This document shows positions 24,100-36,179 of a stretch of DNA of 64,000 nt, one piece after another. The notes under the pieces were generated by a model. The model was given only the letters and a program-made list of their open reading frames with translations, was not told where the DNA came from and ran no database searches. Source of the DNA: Zanthoxylum bungeanum. Its lineage: Eukaryota > Streptophyta > Magnoliopsida > Sapindales > Rutaceae. The position numbers were made by a program, and so were the translations under genes. The stretch is taken from contig SKCR01037636.1 in assembly GCA_019454045.1 (NCBI GenBank), positions 16,086 to 80,085 of the forward strand. The letters run 5' to 3'. How positions within the stretch are numbered: the first letter of the stretch is position 1; the number at the start of each line of letters is the position of its first letter.

Positions 24100-26798
24100 T
24101 TTGCAAGTTCTGGCTCTGACTCCTTGAGCAAATCCATTAACTCTCCAAGAATTATCTTTTGCAATCAACACTTCTAAGATCTAAGTATAGATATATGAAG
24201 ATCCAAGTATAGATCTATGAAGATCCTTCAATTTCAATATCATACTATAAGGATCTAATCCTTAGTTCTGACGACAAAATTAAGGAGTCTTTGCGGCAAT
24301 CATAACGGATTGAGCACGAAAGTTATCATCACATGAATCTTCCAAAGATCATGCTCTACTATTTACTCAAATCCAGGATTAGGCCCGAGAGGTCGCTCTA
24401 TCAAATAGAGTAACTTCTCAACTCCCAGGACTATCCTGAAATTCATTTCCCAATATGAAAATTAAAGCCGTAAAAGACATTTATCACTTAGGATTATGTC
24501 ATTTGACGCTTATCTTTCAATTCATCTTGATTGCTATAGTCCAACTATCCAATCAACGATTTCGGGTACAATCTAATGTAATAATTACTATAGTCTAACT
24601 ATATAATTAACTACTATTTGATTGGTTAAATTCAAATATATTGATTACTATAATCCAATTATATAATCAACTATAATTGAAGTAGTTTGAATACAGTCTA
24701 ACTGTTTAATTAAAACAACAATTAAATATTAGTCCAACTAATATATTTATATTAAAATAATGACGAAAAAATGAAATGAGTGCGTATTGGCAAGTATCTA
24801 AACGAAATTGCAAATTTAATACTTGCCTCCCACTATTTTTCGGCAAGCCTCTAACCCTCTGTGGAGTACTCGGGAAACCTAGTTTCTTAGTGGGCTAGGA
24901 TCCCGTTAAATAACACACAATCTTGACTTTGGCCAACAAATTGTATGAAACTTAACTAGGTAGATCTCTAAGATGAATTGGATCTTATCCAATTCCTAGA
25001 TCCAGTAGGTGGACATCCAAGTCCGAAACATATATCCGATATATGCCAATATATCCAATATATTGCCTAACATTTTCCTTTAAATCAACCAAGTCTTGGC
25101 TTTGGCACAACAAGCTTAATGATTCTAGTTAAGCGTGACCCATTGACTTTGGAAAGCTTCGTAATCGATGTCGATGGACAAGAAGTGATCTTGACTTTGG
25201 CCAAAAAATCACAACTTGGACAAGACATGCGATATGGAACAAAGCTTTCATGATTCAAACACATCTGCGATGGACAAAGGTCTTGACTTTGGCCAACAAA
25301 CCAGTGCCAATCTTGGATCTTGAGAAAGAATCATTCAATGGAAGGAAAGCCCTTAATATTTGTTGAGGGTTTTTCGCGTAATTGACAATCAATTAATTAT
25401 CTTTAATTAGGTCTCATCATATACCTTTAAACATGCATTCTAAAAGCATAATAAGGCGCGAATAAAATAATAATGATATGCGGATGGATATATAATACAA
25501 TTTGTTCCTAGAACAAATCTCTCCATTTCCTCTCTCCCGCTAGCACTATTCTTGCTTCTACCCAATTACATAATACTTCTAAAGAAACCTCATTTACATT
25601 GAGGGGAATAGGTGAGAAGAGAAATATAATGAGAATAGAGGTAATAGGCTGGACACGCAGGTCCAATTAAATAAATTCAAAATTTATTACAACAATTTCC
25701 AAAATTGCCCTCACCATTCTAATATCCATCTGATATACATTATTCATTCATACATCCAAGTATTCACACATAGCATGTTATCAATCAATCTAATCCAATT
25801 AATTAACCTTTAATTATGACCATCCAATGTTCAAACAACGATTTGATTTGCGCGAGTCCAACTCGTTTAAGAATAAGTACTCAAAGTACGTATTTTTGAA
25901 TTATATCGAACTATAATTTTAAATCCAATTTAAATTATATTCAATACGAATTCATATTTAATTCCAAATTAAATTATTACACTTTTAATTGTACCTTTTA
26001 GACTTGGATTCCAAATCCAATCTTAATGGGTCTCAAAGGCCCAATTAGTATCCGATACTATTCAATTTAAGTCCAATGGGCTTTTAATTAATTCTTTAGG
26101 CATGAGCTTTGGAAATTATAGGTCAAACCCAAGATGCCATGGCCCAATCAATTTAGGCCCATTAGGCCCAATTAAATTATTTAAAGGCCCAATTGTCATA
26201 TTTGGACTTTATGGAAATGGTTTTAGGCCCAATTGGATCCAACCAATTATCCTAAACCAAACTTGGCCCAACCAAGCCCATTAAGCCGAATTACAACAAA
26301 TTAAATTAACTTATTATTCTAAATTACAAATTAATTCAATTCAAGTGTAATTACCATAATTAATTAATTAATCTAATGCTTCCAAAACACCAATTAATTC
26401 AATTAATCATGCTTTACATTTCCAATTCATGTCCAACACAAATTAAAGCAAAAAATTCATTATAACATGCATCATGCTCATGGTTTTGACAAGAAATAAT
26501 TATGCAATTTGATTCCAATCCAATTAAATCAACATACAATATTCATTTCATGCCAACAACAGATCCAATTGTCTAATTTTCAAAAAATCACCATGAGCTT
26601 AAGGGTTCTAAGTTTCGGGCAAGGGGTATATTTTGGGGAAAATTAATACTATCAATTTTTCACAAAATTAAGGATGCACAAATCCAATTCAACATCATAC
26701 CAACTCAACCAAACCACCAATTTGAAGAAATTATGTTCTAAACACAAAAACCCCAAATAAAGTCATGAACCCTAAAATTCCAAATCAAACTTAGGATC
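24100..26798 (-). other. B leader
   Basis: No supported coding sequence. It contains the same three zones as in R1: inverted repeats with CCA or CTA spacers (24530-24750), TTGGCCAAAGTCAAG-type motifs (about 24910-25300), and GGCCCA clusters at 26035-26290. The small ORF at 26102-26284 crosses the GGCCCA cluster and encodes low-complexity GPIN/GPLGPI-type sequence, so it is not considered a gene. Confidence 0.55.
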
Positions 26799-26809
26799 GC
26801 TCTGATACA
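26799..26809 (-). other. B primer-binding site, mutated
   Basis: The reverse complement is TGTATCAGAGC, one base shorter than the TGGTATCAGAGC found in R1 and C. It abuts the 5' LTR. Confidence 0.8.
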
Positions 26810-26811
26810 AT

Positions 26812-28722
26812 TGTTAGTGTTCCTAGAACATGCCAAGGATCTCTAAGAGTGATTTGTGTGTGAATTATCAAGAGAGTTTCAGAATTCTCACATTGATTGG
26901 TTGAGGAGATTTCAAAAATTTCCATATTTGTTGGATGTGTTGGAAGCTTCGGAGCTTGAGATCGAGTTCCAAACTTTCGGGTGAGTTTCCCTATCACCTT
27001 GATTTACTCCTTGAAGTGCTAGCTTGGAACAAAATGGAAGAAAATTATCCCTTCCATGGCAAGAGGCTCTCGGCTTTTGAGAGAAAAGAGAGAGGGAATA
27101 ATATTTTCAAGTGTTCAACCAACTTACAAAATGTTGACTTCCCATTTTAAATACAAAAAGTGTGTGTTGGAATTGGTTAGAGTGTAGAAAAAGCAACCTC
27201 AAGCTTTCACTCAATCAATCACCAAATTCCATCAAGTGTCAAATACTTTGATGTAAGTTGGCGGGCCCCACTTTAAATTCCAATTTAAGTCGGACAATCC
27301 AACACGCAACTTCGCTCGGGCCCGAGTTCGTTTAATTCCGAATTAAATGAATTTTCTGTTGCGACGTAATTAAATCCAATTTAATTAAATAATAATGCCT
27401 AGCAAAATTATTACGGAAGTCGCTCGCGAATTAATTCCAAATTAATTCGTTCGCTTGAATTAATATCAAATTTTAATTCCGTATTGAAATCTAATTTCAA
27501 TTAATACATCTAATATATTATTTTAGCCCCGATTAATTCCAAATTAATCGCGTTCTCTCTTCTCGATGAATTTATTTCCAGAAAAATTCTCGACGCAATT
27601 AATCCCAGATTAATTCTTTCTCATTTAATTAATGCAGATTAATTTATTGCCGTCATTAATTCCAGATTAATTTTCTGTTCGAATCAAATATCAACGGTGA
27701 ATCTTCGGGAAGCGACCCAAGAGATTCCTGGATATGTTGGAAGTAAATACGGTTATCGGACTATCCGAATACGTGCGTACCTAGTACCACATTCTTTCCG
27801 ATTTACAAGAAATGGTTGGCTTCCAGCAAATCACCGTGCCTACCCAATTCTTCAGAAATATATTCAACATTGAATATACATAATCTATATCAGGCGTAGT
27901 TCACGTAGTATTGCGTATTACGATCCAGTATCGGATGTCACATGCTAGGCCTGGGGCTGGAATTGTGTCTGCCCCGTACGAAGCATATATCGGATTAACA
28001 TCATCTAGTCTCTTTAATCGGATAATCATGAATTTGTCATATTATCCCGATAGCTGCAACATTTAAGAGAGTACCAGTTCTGTATCTCTGCGTGATCATC
28101 ATCTCCTTATTACTGAAGTGATACTTCCATCTTGACATCACACCCAATACACTACGATTCTCAATATACCCAGAAGAGGCGCACACATAACCTGTTAAAG
28201 CCCCGGATGACCAAAACCAAAGTATAATGATTGTCGCAAGTATTAGAGATGCAAGTCTCAGGTTAAGACCAAATACACCTACCCTGATTCGGACTCCCAT
28301 AGACACATAGTAATACTACTAATGGGATTCCGAGTGGTCTATCCAGAGCGAAGCTGTTTCCGTACCATCGGTAAACAGAACCTCCTATTACACTTGCATG
28401 AGTATCCAATACCCAAATATATGAGAACTATGCCGTTACGCTTCTATAACACGCACAAGTGTAATACTAGCATATTCCGCATTATCGATGTCCAGTCTCG
28501 ATAATATTATGACTAGGGATATTTAATGATTAAACCTTAGTGGATTAATATTGTCTCATATCTTATTAATCTGGTACTAATCATATGGAATTTTTTCATT
28601 TATATATCTTGGTAATCCAATTACAAATGATAAAAGAGAAATTTCATTTGTCACATAGTTAATTTGTACAACAACACTATGTTCTATACAAATAGTGAGC
28701 TATGGGTCATAATTGTCCAACA
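26812..28722 (-). repeat. B 5' LTR
   Basis: About 1.91 kb, matching 19016-21001. Part of the AATTAATC-type palindrome run present in the left copy is shortened here (about 27540-27690). Confidence 0.93.
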
Positions 28723-28727
28723 GACTG
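28723..28727. repeat. B target-site duplication, right copy (GACTG)
   Basis: Exact match to 19011-19015. Confidence 0.95.
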
Positions 28728-28765
28728 TTCGCTGTGTCTCAGACATCCTATATCAACAAGAATAT
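28728..28765 (+). pseudogene. A reverse transcriptase, short downstream piece
   Basis: Directly after the B duplication, the frame reads FALSQTSYINKN, the RT block normally following the IIRDR tract. It is then cut by a junction near 28760 to sequence resembling A's own gag-protease region. Confidence 0.8.
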
Positions 28766-28990
28766 TGTAAACTTTTTCGAAGAATTTCCTACAGTTTAAG
28801 AGCAATTTTGTTATGAACAAATTGATATTCACTCATATATAAATAGATCCTCGTAATCCTAGTGGAGAGGTAAGTGTTGCTGAATCTTTCAAATCTGTAA
28901 AGAAGAGAAAGAAACTTTAGGAAGGCTAAGGATACAACTACTTAATACATGGAAAGACTTGCTGACCATGAGAGTTAAGACATAGGATGT
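28766..28990 (+). repeat. Second copy of A gag/protease-region DNA
   Basis: This stretch repeats 16925-17190, including AACTTTTTCGAAGAATTTCC and the GAGAGTTAAGACATA end. The copy lacks about 40 bp present around 17005-17045. It lies between the RT fragment and the LTR remnant, where 3' pol and RNase H should be. It looks like a rearrangement, possibly template switching. Confidence 0.75.
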
Positions 28991-29188
28991 CGCTTCTGTT
29001 CGGGGGGACTGTTCTGTGTTGTTAGGATCATAAAAATAGCATAAAATAATAACTATAAAGGTTGATCAGATGCGATAATAATGAGGGAGAGGGCAGACAA
29101 AATTTTTAAGGTCTATCCTGGGGCAAATAGGTGATTTTGATGCGCGATGAGTCATGCTCGAGAAGTGTTCGCGAGATTGGTTCCTACA
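28990..29188 (+). repeat. A 3' LTR remnant
   Basis: Matches the last 200 bp of the 5' LTR (about 14590-14791) and ends in GCGAGATTGGTTCCTACA. The rest of the 3' LTR is missing. Confidence 0.8.
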
Positions 29189-29640
29189 TTGTTGGCATTT
29201 GGACCCCATGGTCCTAGGAGTCCCGTCTCTCCACACCCTTCTATGATCTTTAGGCTTTAGTTAGTGGAAGAGGACCTATTGGTCGCTCTACATGGCCTCC
29301 CCGATAGTGACTTTATTGTCCAGGGTGATCACTGGAGATTCGCCCGCACTGCTTTTCTTGGATCACTGCCACTTTCTGATCCTCGATGAAGTACTCAGGT
29401 ACGAAATAAAGTTTTTCCATGTTCCCCCATTTCCTTTTGACTTGACAACCCTTACGTAGATCCTGTTGCAGGTTCATGGCGAGGATGTGGAACTCATCAT
29501 GTTCACCAACCCTCTGATTTTCGGAAACGATTTCCAGAGCGGCGGAACCGTGATAGGCACCGGGATAGACCTTGAAAAATTTTCTGCCTTTGCCCCTTAT
29601 TTGCCAAAACTGTCCATGTTATTTGACTTGTTTTGCTTCA
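29189..29640 (+). pseudogene. PMD-type gene, part to the right of A
   Basis: Sequence flanking A on the right carries open stretches such as LVEEDLLVALHGLPDSDFIV and, after a possible GT-AG intron (about 29400-29471), VHGEDVELIMFTNPLIFGN then FQSGGTVIGTGIDLEKFSAF. I cannot assign a domain to these pieces. Continuity with 11567-12556 is inferred from the near-duplicated flanking bases (TTCTT and TTGTT) and from open frames on both sides. A different origin remains possible. Confidence 0.4.
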
Positions 29641-29689
29641 ATTTTTTATTATTTTCCATCCCTTAAAAGTCCCCGAACATTAGCCCAAA

Positions 29690-30809
29690 AACTTGATTGT
29701 TTTGCACACTAAAAGCTCGCTATATATGTGCACCGCTCACTATTTTTATGCTGGCTGTTTTCCCAATTTTGGACAGCGGTTCTGGACATTCTTTAAACTC
29801 TAAAATAGTCTCGAAAGGTCCCTAAGTCAGCCCTTAGTATTTCAAAAAATTTGTACGGAACACAACAAAATAAAAGCACTAACAAGTGTCAAAATGGCAT
29901 AAGTGAGCATATTTTTCATCTCACTACCTAGTGGTTCAAGAAAGAAAAGAAAAAAGGATTTCGCGTTAAGTTCCAAAAGGTCTTTCGTATTATGACTCCC
30001 ACCCAACAATGAGAAGTGTGGGCTTCTCTCACAAAAATAAATCCCAAAATACTTTAAAGATTCAAAAGGTCACATACCAATTTTATTTAGTTTTTTGTTG
30101 TTGTTCTTCACTTTTTTCTTTCAACTCTTGAAGAAAAATCAAGAACAAAATATGACTAGGGTTTCTTAGAATTAAATCTTATTAAAAGAAAAACATCTTT
30201 CTCTTTTATAAATAGGGTTTAGAGTTATCAAGTTTGCAACAAAAATACAAAACCAACCACAAAAACCTAGCAAGTTTCACCCACCCTAGAGAAATAAAAA
30301 CACTAAAAATTTGGATGATAAATGTCATCATAATGACATTAAACATATTACTAAATAAAAGAATGCAACTCCAATTCTGAATCAAGTGTTTCCAAAACAC
30401 ATTGTGAAAATCCATTAATCCAAAATCTTTATTAAATTATACAATATAATTTAATAACAAAATTTATAATAAATAAGTATCATATAATCATTTATTATGA
30501 AAACCATATATTTAAATTAATATATAGTTTCAAGTGTGACAAATGTATTATTAATCATATTAATAATCATAATATATGTGAGTTTATAATTGAACTATCC
30601 AATTATATTAAAATTACTTCAGTATATCAAGCTAGCATGGGGACCAAATGGACCTCCATTTCTGAGCTCAAATAATCCCGAAGTATTAATTAAACTCTTT
30701 AATTCAATATTCTTAAATATTAACTTTAGATTATTCAACTAAAGATACAAAGCTGCACTATCGTTTCCATATATATATTATATGAGCCTAACTATGTCGG
30801 TGTCTATCG
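29690..30809 (-). repeat. E: LTR part on the left of C
   Basis: The reverse complement matches the A LTR interior, for example the tract from 13430 to 14050 of A. It continues to the right of C at 50017. The left boundary is unclear and is placed near 29690 by where the match fades. No coding sequence was supported, and the minus frame at 30206-30415 is not informative. Confidence 0.6.
30805..30809. repeat. C target-site duplication, left copy (TATCG)
   Basis: TATCG is exactly repeated at 50012-50016, flanking C. Confidence 0.95.
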
Positions 30810-32783
30810 TGTTGGACAATTATTACCCATAGCATCATTATTTGTACAGAATATGGTGTTGTTGTACAAATTAACTATGTGACAAAGGAAATTGCTCTTT
30901 TATCATTTGTAATTGGATTACCTGTATATATAAATGATAAAAGTCCATATATTAGTACCATATTAATAAGATATGAGACAATATTAATCCACTAAGGTTG
31001 AATCATTAATTATCCCTAGCCGTAGTATTATCGAGACTGGACATCGATAATGCGGAATATGCTAGTATTACACTTGTGCGTGTTATAGAAGCGTAACGGC
31101 ATAGTTCTCATATATTTGGGTATTGGATACTCATGCAATTGTAATAGGAGGTTCTGTTTACCGATCGTACGGAAATAGCTTCTCTCTGGATAAACCCCTC
31201 AGAATCCCATTGCTAGTATGACTATGTGTCTATGGGAATCCGAATCAGGGTAGGTGTATTTGGTTAACCTGATACTTGCATCGCTAGTACTTGCGACAAT
31301 CAGTATACTTTGGTTTTGGTCGTCCGGGGCTTTAACAGGTTCTCTGTTCGCCTCTTCTGGGTATATTGAGAATCATAGTGTATTGGATGTGATGTCAAAA
31401 TGGAAGTATCACTTCAGTCATATGGAGATGATGTTCACGCAGGATACAGAACTGGTACTCTTGTATGCTGCAGCTATCGGGATAATATGACAAGGTGATG
31501 ATTATCCGATTATAGAGACTAGTTACCAGTGATCCGATATATGCTTCGTACAGGGCAGACATAATTCCAGCCCCAGGCCTAGCATGTGACATCCTAATAC
31601 TGGATCGTAATACACAATACTATGTATGCTACACCTGACAAAGATTACATACTCCTTTACAGAATATTTCTGGAGAATTGGGTAGGCACGGTGCTTTGCT
31701 AGAAGCCAACCATGTCTTGTAAATCGGTAAGAACGTGGTACAGGGTACGCATGTATTCGGATAGTCCGATGACCGTATTTACTACCAATATATCCAGGGA
31801 TCTCTTGGGTCGCTTCCCGAAGATTCACCGTTGAGATTGGACTCGAACAGAAAATTAATCTGGGATTAATTATGAGAGAGAAAATTAATCTGGGATTAAT
31901 TACGACAATAAATTAATCTGGGATTAATTAAAAGAGAAAGAATTAATCTGGGATTAATTGCGTCGAGAATTTATCTGGGATTAAATTCGTCGAAAAGATA
32001 GAACGTAGTTAATTTGGAATTAATCTGTAAATTAAATTTAATAGTGAAATTATATTTTACTATTTAATTTATTTAAATGGGCTAAAATAATATATTAGAT
32101 ATATTAATTAAAATTAGATTTCAAAGCGGAATTAAAATTTGATTTTAATTCAAGCAAACGAATTATTTTAGAATTAATTCGTAAGCGACTTCCGTAATAA
32201 TTTTACGAGACATTATTATTTAATTGAATTAGATTTAATTACGTCGTGATGGAAAATTCGTTTAATCAGATTAAACGAACCCGAGCCCGAAGTGTGTTAA
32301 GCAAGTCACTTGAATTTTGAATTTAAGAGGTGGGGCCCACAACTTGAATCACTAGTCACTTTTTGGTGATGGAAGTTGTTGAGAGCCTTTAATGAATCTT
32401 AAACAACACAATTTGCTTTTTCTTTTTTTTGAAAATATGTACACACTTTTGTGGGTTGACTTGGTCATAAGTTTTTTAAAAAAACAAAAGCACAAAACTT
32501 CGTCTCTCTCCCATTCTCTCTACTATGGTCGAAACTTCCTCTCTTGGAGCAGAAAATTTTTTCTTTCAAAATTTGTTCTTGCTAGCACATAAAGGAGTGA
32601 ATCAAGGTGATAGGGAAACTCACCCAAGTGTTGGAAACACTCAAGAAGGATTTGGAGCTTCCCCCAAAATGTATAAAAAGTTTTGAACTCATCTGATCAA
32701 TGTGAGTATTTTCCGCAACTCTTTTGATTATTCACACACAAATCACTCTTAGACGATTTTGGCTTGTTCTAGGAACACTTACA
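30810..32783 (+). repeat. C 5' LTR
   Basis: About 1.97 kb. 31850-32300 holds the palindrome train in plus orientation, with at least four ATTAATC-TGG-GATTAAT units between 31850 and 31990. The open frames at 31254-31490 and 31523-31828 have counterparts in the other LTR only because the LTR is duplicated, and no product is assigned. Confidence 0.94.
31850..32300. repeat. Palindrome train in C 5' LTR
   Basis: Five near-identical units in 31850-31990 (ATTAATC-TGG-GATTAAT, the last being TTATCTGGGATTAA) are followed by AT-rich dyads to 32300. Sense-strand loops are TGG or TAG. The right LTR repeats the pattern from about 49075. Confidence 0.85.
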
Positions 32784-32784
32784 T

Positions 32785-32796
32785 TGGTATCAGAGC
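32785..32796 (+). other. C primer-binding site
   Basis: TGGTATCAGAGC, one base after the LTR. It is complementary to the initiator tRNA-Met 3' end, as in most plant copia elements. Confidence 0.93.
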
Positions 32797-35560
32797 GATC
32801 TAAGTTTGATTTAGAATTCTAGGGTTTGTAAATTTTAATTTGGGATTTTTATGTTTGGAGCATGATTTGCCTAAATTGGTTGTTTGGTTATGTTGGTTAT
32901 GATGTTGAATTGGATTTGTGCATCCTTGATTTTGTGAAAAATTGATAGGATTAATTTCCACAAAATATACCCCTTGGCCGAATACATGAACCCTAGGTGT
33001 ATCATGGTGATTTTTGATTTTAGACCATTGGATGTGTTTAAAAGCATGAAATAAATTGATTGTTGATATAATTTGATTGAAATCAAATTGTTTGAAATTT
33101 TGTACCATATTGCCGTGAATACCATATGCATGTTATAAGATTGATTTTGCTTCAATTTATGTTGGACATGAATTGAAAATAAAGAGCACGATTAATTGAA
33201 ATAATTAGTGTTTTGGAAGCATTAGATTAATTAATTATTTATGGTAATTACACTTGAATTAAATTAATTTGTAGTTTGGAATAATGAGTTAATGTAATTT
33301 ATTGTATTTGGGCTTAATGGGCTTGGTTGGGCCAAGTTTGGTTTAGGATAATTGGTTGGATCCAATTGGGCCTAAAACCATTTCTATAAAGTCCAAATTA
33401 TGATAATTGGGCCTTTAACAATTTAATTGGGCCTAATGGGCTTAAATTGATTTTGGCATAGGGTGATTCCTAATTGGGCCTTAACATCTTGGGTTTGATC
33501 CATAATGGCCAAAGCCCACGCCTAAAGAATTAATTAAAAGTCCATTGGAGTTTAATTGAATAGTATTGGATACTAATTGGGCCTTTGAGACCCATTAAGA
33601 TTGGATTTGGAATCCAAGTCTTTAAGGCACATAATAAAGTGTAATTATTTAATTTGTAATTAAATACGAACTAGTATTGGATACAATTTAAATTGGATTT
33701 AAAATTATAGTTTGATATAATTCAAGAATACTTACTTTGAGTATTTATTCTTAAACGAGTTTGACTCGCGCAAATCAAATCGTTGTTTGAACATTGGATG
33801 GTCATTAATTAAAGATAAATTAATTGGATTAGATTGATTGATAACATGCTTTGTGTGAATACTTGGATGTATGTATGAATAATGTATATCAGATGGATAT
33901 TAGAAGGGTGGGGGCAATTTTGGAAATTGTTGTAATAAATTTAGAATTTATTAAATTGGACCTGCGTGTCCAGCCTATTACCTCTTTTCTCATTATATTT
34001 CTCTTCTCACCAATTCTCCTAAATGTAAATGAGGTTTCTTTAGAAGTATTATGTAATTGGGTAGAAGTATGAATAATGCTAGCGAGAGAGAGGAAAGAGA
34101 GAGATTTGTTCTAGGAACAAGTTTGTTATATATCCATCTGAATATCATTATTATTTTATTTGCGCCTTATTATGCTTTTAGAATGCATGCTTAAGGGTGT
34201 ATGATGAGACCTAATTAAAGAAAATAAATTGGTTGCCAAATTGCGATAAAAACCCTTATTTTATATTAAGCGTTTTTCCTTCCATTGAGTGATTCTCTCT
34301 CAAGATCCAAGATTGGCATTGGTTTGTTGGCCAAAGTCAAGACCTTTGTCTATCACATATGTGTTTGAATCACGAAAGCTTTGTTCCATATCGTACGTCT
34401 TGGGCAAGTTGTGATTTGTTGGCCAAAGTCAAGGTCACTTCTTGTTCATCGACCTCGATTACGAAGCTTTCCCACTGTCAATGGGCCACGCTTAACTAGT
34501 TTCATTAAGCTTGTTGAGCCAAAGTCAAGGCTTAGTTGATTCAGTGGAAAAATGTTAGGGAATATATTGGATGTATTGGCATATATTGGATATATGTTTC
34601 AGACTTGGAGGTCCACCTACTGGATATAGGAATTGGACGGGATCCAATTGATCTTAGAGATCTACCTAGTTAAGTTTCATATAAGTTTTTTGGCCAAAGT
34701 TAAGGTTGTGTGTTATTTAACGGGATCCTAGCCCGAGTAGTCCACAGAGGGTAAGAGGCTCGTCGAAAAATAGTGGAAGAAGAGTATTAAATTTGCAATT
34801 TCATTTAGATACTCGCCAATACGCACTCATTTCATTTTTCGTCATTATAAATTTATATATATTAGTTGGACTAACATTTAATTATTGTTTTAATTAAACA
34901 GTTGGACTGTATTCAAACTACTTCATTTATAGTTGATTATATAATTGGATTATAGTAATTAATATATTTGAATTTAACAAATCAAATAGTAGTTGATTAC
35001 ATAGTTAGACTATAGAAATCATTATATTCGATTGTACCCGAAATCGTTGATTGGATAGTTGGACTATTGGAATCAAGATAACTGAAAGATTAGCGTTTAA
35101 AACATAATCCTGGGAGAAAATGTCTTTAAGCGGCTTCAATTTTCAAATTGGGAATAAAATCTCATGATAGTCCTGGGAGCCGAGAAGTTACTTTATTTAA
35201 TAGAGTGACATCTCGGGCCTGAGCCCGGAGTTGAGCAAATAGTGGAGCATGAGCTTTGGAAGACTCATGGTGATGATAAGTTTAGTGCTCAATCCGTTAT
35301 GCTTGCCGTAATGACTCATTAATTTCTTCGTCAAAACTAAGGATTAGATCATTATAGTATGATATTGAAATTGAAGGATCTTCATAGATCTATCCTTAGA
35401 TCTTAGAAGTACTAATTGCAATAGAAAACTCTTGGAGAGTTAATGGCTATGCTCTAGGAGACAAAGCCAGAGCTTGCAAAAGAGCAAAAAACGCAAGGCG
35501 CATCTTACTCCAACATCCCAGAAGGTCTAGGTTTGGCCGAAGACTTATAGGGATGTGAAA
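32797..35560 (+). other. C leader with motif clusters, no gag
   Basis: Contains a TGGGCY cluster at 33305-33610 (about nine copies), TTGGCCAAAGTCAAG-type motifs at 34324, 34416, 34511 and 34685, and TGG-spaced inverted repeats at 33690-33780 and 34860-35060. No gag N-terminal domain was recognised. The minus-strand ORFs at 32800-33155 overlap this leader and look spurious. Confidence 0.55.
33305..33610 (+). promoter_or_regulatory. TGGGCY (site II-like) cluster in C leader
   Basis: About nine TGGGCC or TGGGCT hexamers in some 300 bp. TGGGCY is the known site II core bound by TCP transcription factors in plant promoters. The sequence only shows the motif density, and binding is inference. R1 (7450-7620) and B (26035-26290) have the same cluster. 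Confidence 0.55.
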
Positions 35561-35621
35561 AGTGGCAAAGGTAAAATCGTCACAGTCTTCTGGGAAGACA
35601 AATGACATATCCCAAGATGTC

Positions 35622-35662
35622 TGCCTAAACTGTGGCAAACGGGGTCACTGAAGCGTGACTGC
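35622..35662 (+). pseudogene. C gag zinc knuckle, frameshifted
   Basis: CLNCGKRGH reads from 35622. One base is missing after the His codon compared with B, so WKRDC falls out of frame. The knuckle residues are otherwise the same as B's. Confidence 0.8.
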
Positions 35663-35754
35663 CATATGGACAAGGCAGTCATGAAGGAAGTGAAGGCGGG
35701 GCAAGGCTTCGGTTTCAGATATGTTTGTTATAAACATGTCCACTTCTGGTTTTA

Positions 35755-36160
35755 AAATTGGATTTTAGATACTGGATGTGGTACATAAATATATGTACTG
35801 ATGTGCGGGATCTGCTAATTAACAGGATACTGACTTCAGGTGAGATGGATCTGCGAATCGAAAATGGGACGAGAGTCGTTGTTTTGGCCGTAGGAACCTA
35901 AGTTTTGGAACTACCTTTTGGGCATGTACTTAAATTAGGAAACTGTTATAATATATCTAGTTTGACTAGGAACATTATCTCTATATCTAGTTTAACCCGT
36001 TGCGGGTATACCTTTATATTCTAGAACACTAAGTGTTTTATTTATAAAGATCATACTGAGATAATCACATTAAATGTGAATAACAACATTTATATTTAGA
36101 ATATAAATGAATCTCAAACATATAATATGACAAACAAAAGCTCAAACTGAATAAATCTGT
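35755..36160 (+). pseudogene. C protease remnant
   Basis: The active-site block ILDTGCGT reads at 35762-35785, the aspartic protease D-T-G position. It is followed by a stop at 35786-35788, then MDLRIENGTRVVVLAVGT and ELPFGHVLKLGNCYNISSLT with scattered frame breaks. Copia proteases are about 100 residues and release gag and pol enzymes. This copy is disrupted. Confidence 0.75.
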
Positions 36161-36179
36161 TGAGACTTAAAAGTGGCAT

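Larger units (their letters stand above)
19016..28722 (-). mobile_element. B: Ty1/copia element nested in A
   Basis: LTRs 19016-21001 and 26812-28722 begin TGTTAGTGTTCCTAG and end CCAACA. A primer-binding site lies beside the right LTR and a polypurine tract beside the left, so it reads on the minus strand. The perfect GACTG duplication marks the insertion. Internal order from right to left is leader, zinc knuckle, protease, integrase, RT and RNase H. The zinc knuckle is intact but the pol frame is fragmented. It is related to R1, C and G through shared LTR blocks and the mini-palindrome trains. Confidence 0.95.
12557..29188 (+). mobile_element. A: decayed Ty1/copia element interrupted by B
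   Basis: The 5' LTR (12557-14791) starts TGTTGGGATATATACCC and ends GGTTCCTACA. It is followed by a diverged primer-binding site and decayed gag, protease, integrase and RT. Element B splits the RT at 19015/28723. The right end (about 28990-29188) matches the last 200 bp of the 5' LTR and ends in the same GGTTCCTACA. Flanking 5-mers TTCTT (12552-12556) and TTGTT (29189-29193) differ at one base and are a plausible decayed duplication. The 3' LTR is therefore mostly deleted. A belongs to a different family from R1, B, C and G. Confidence 0.8.
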
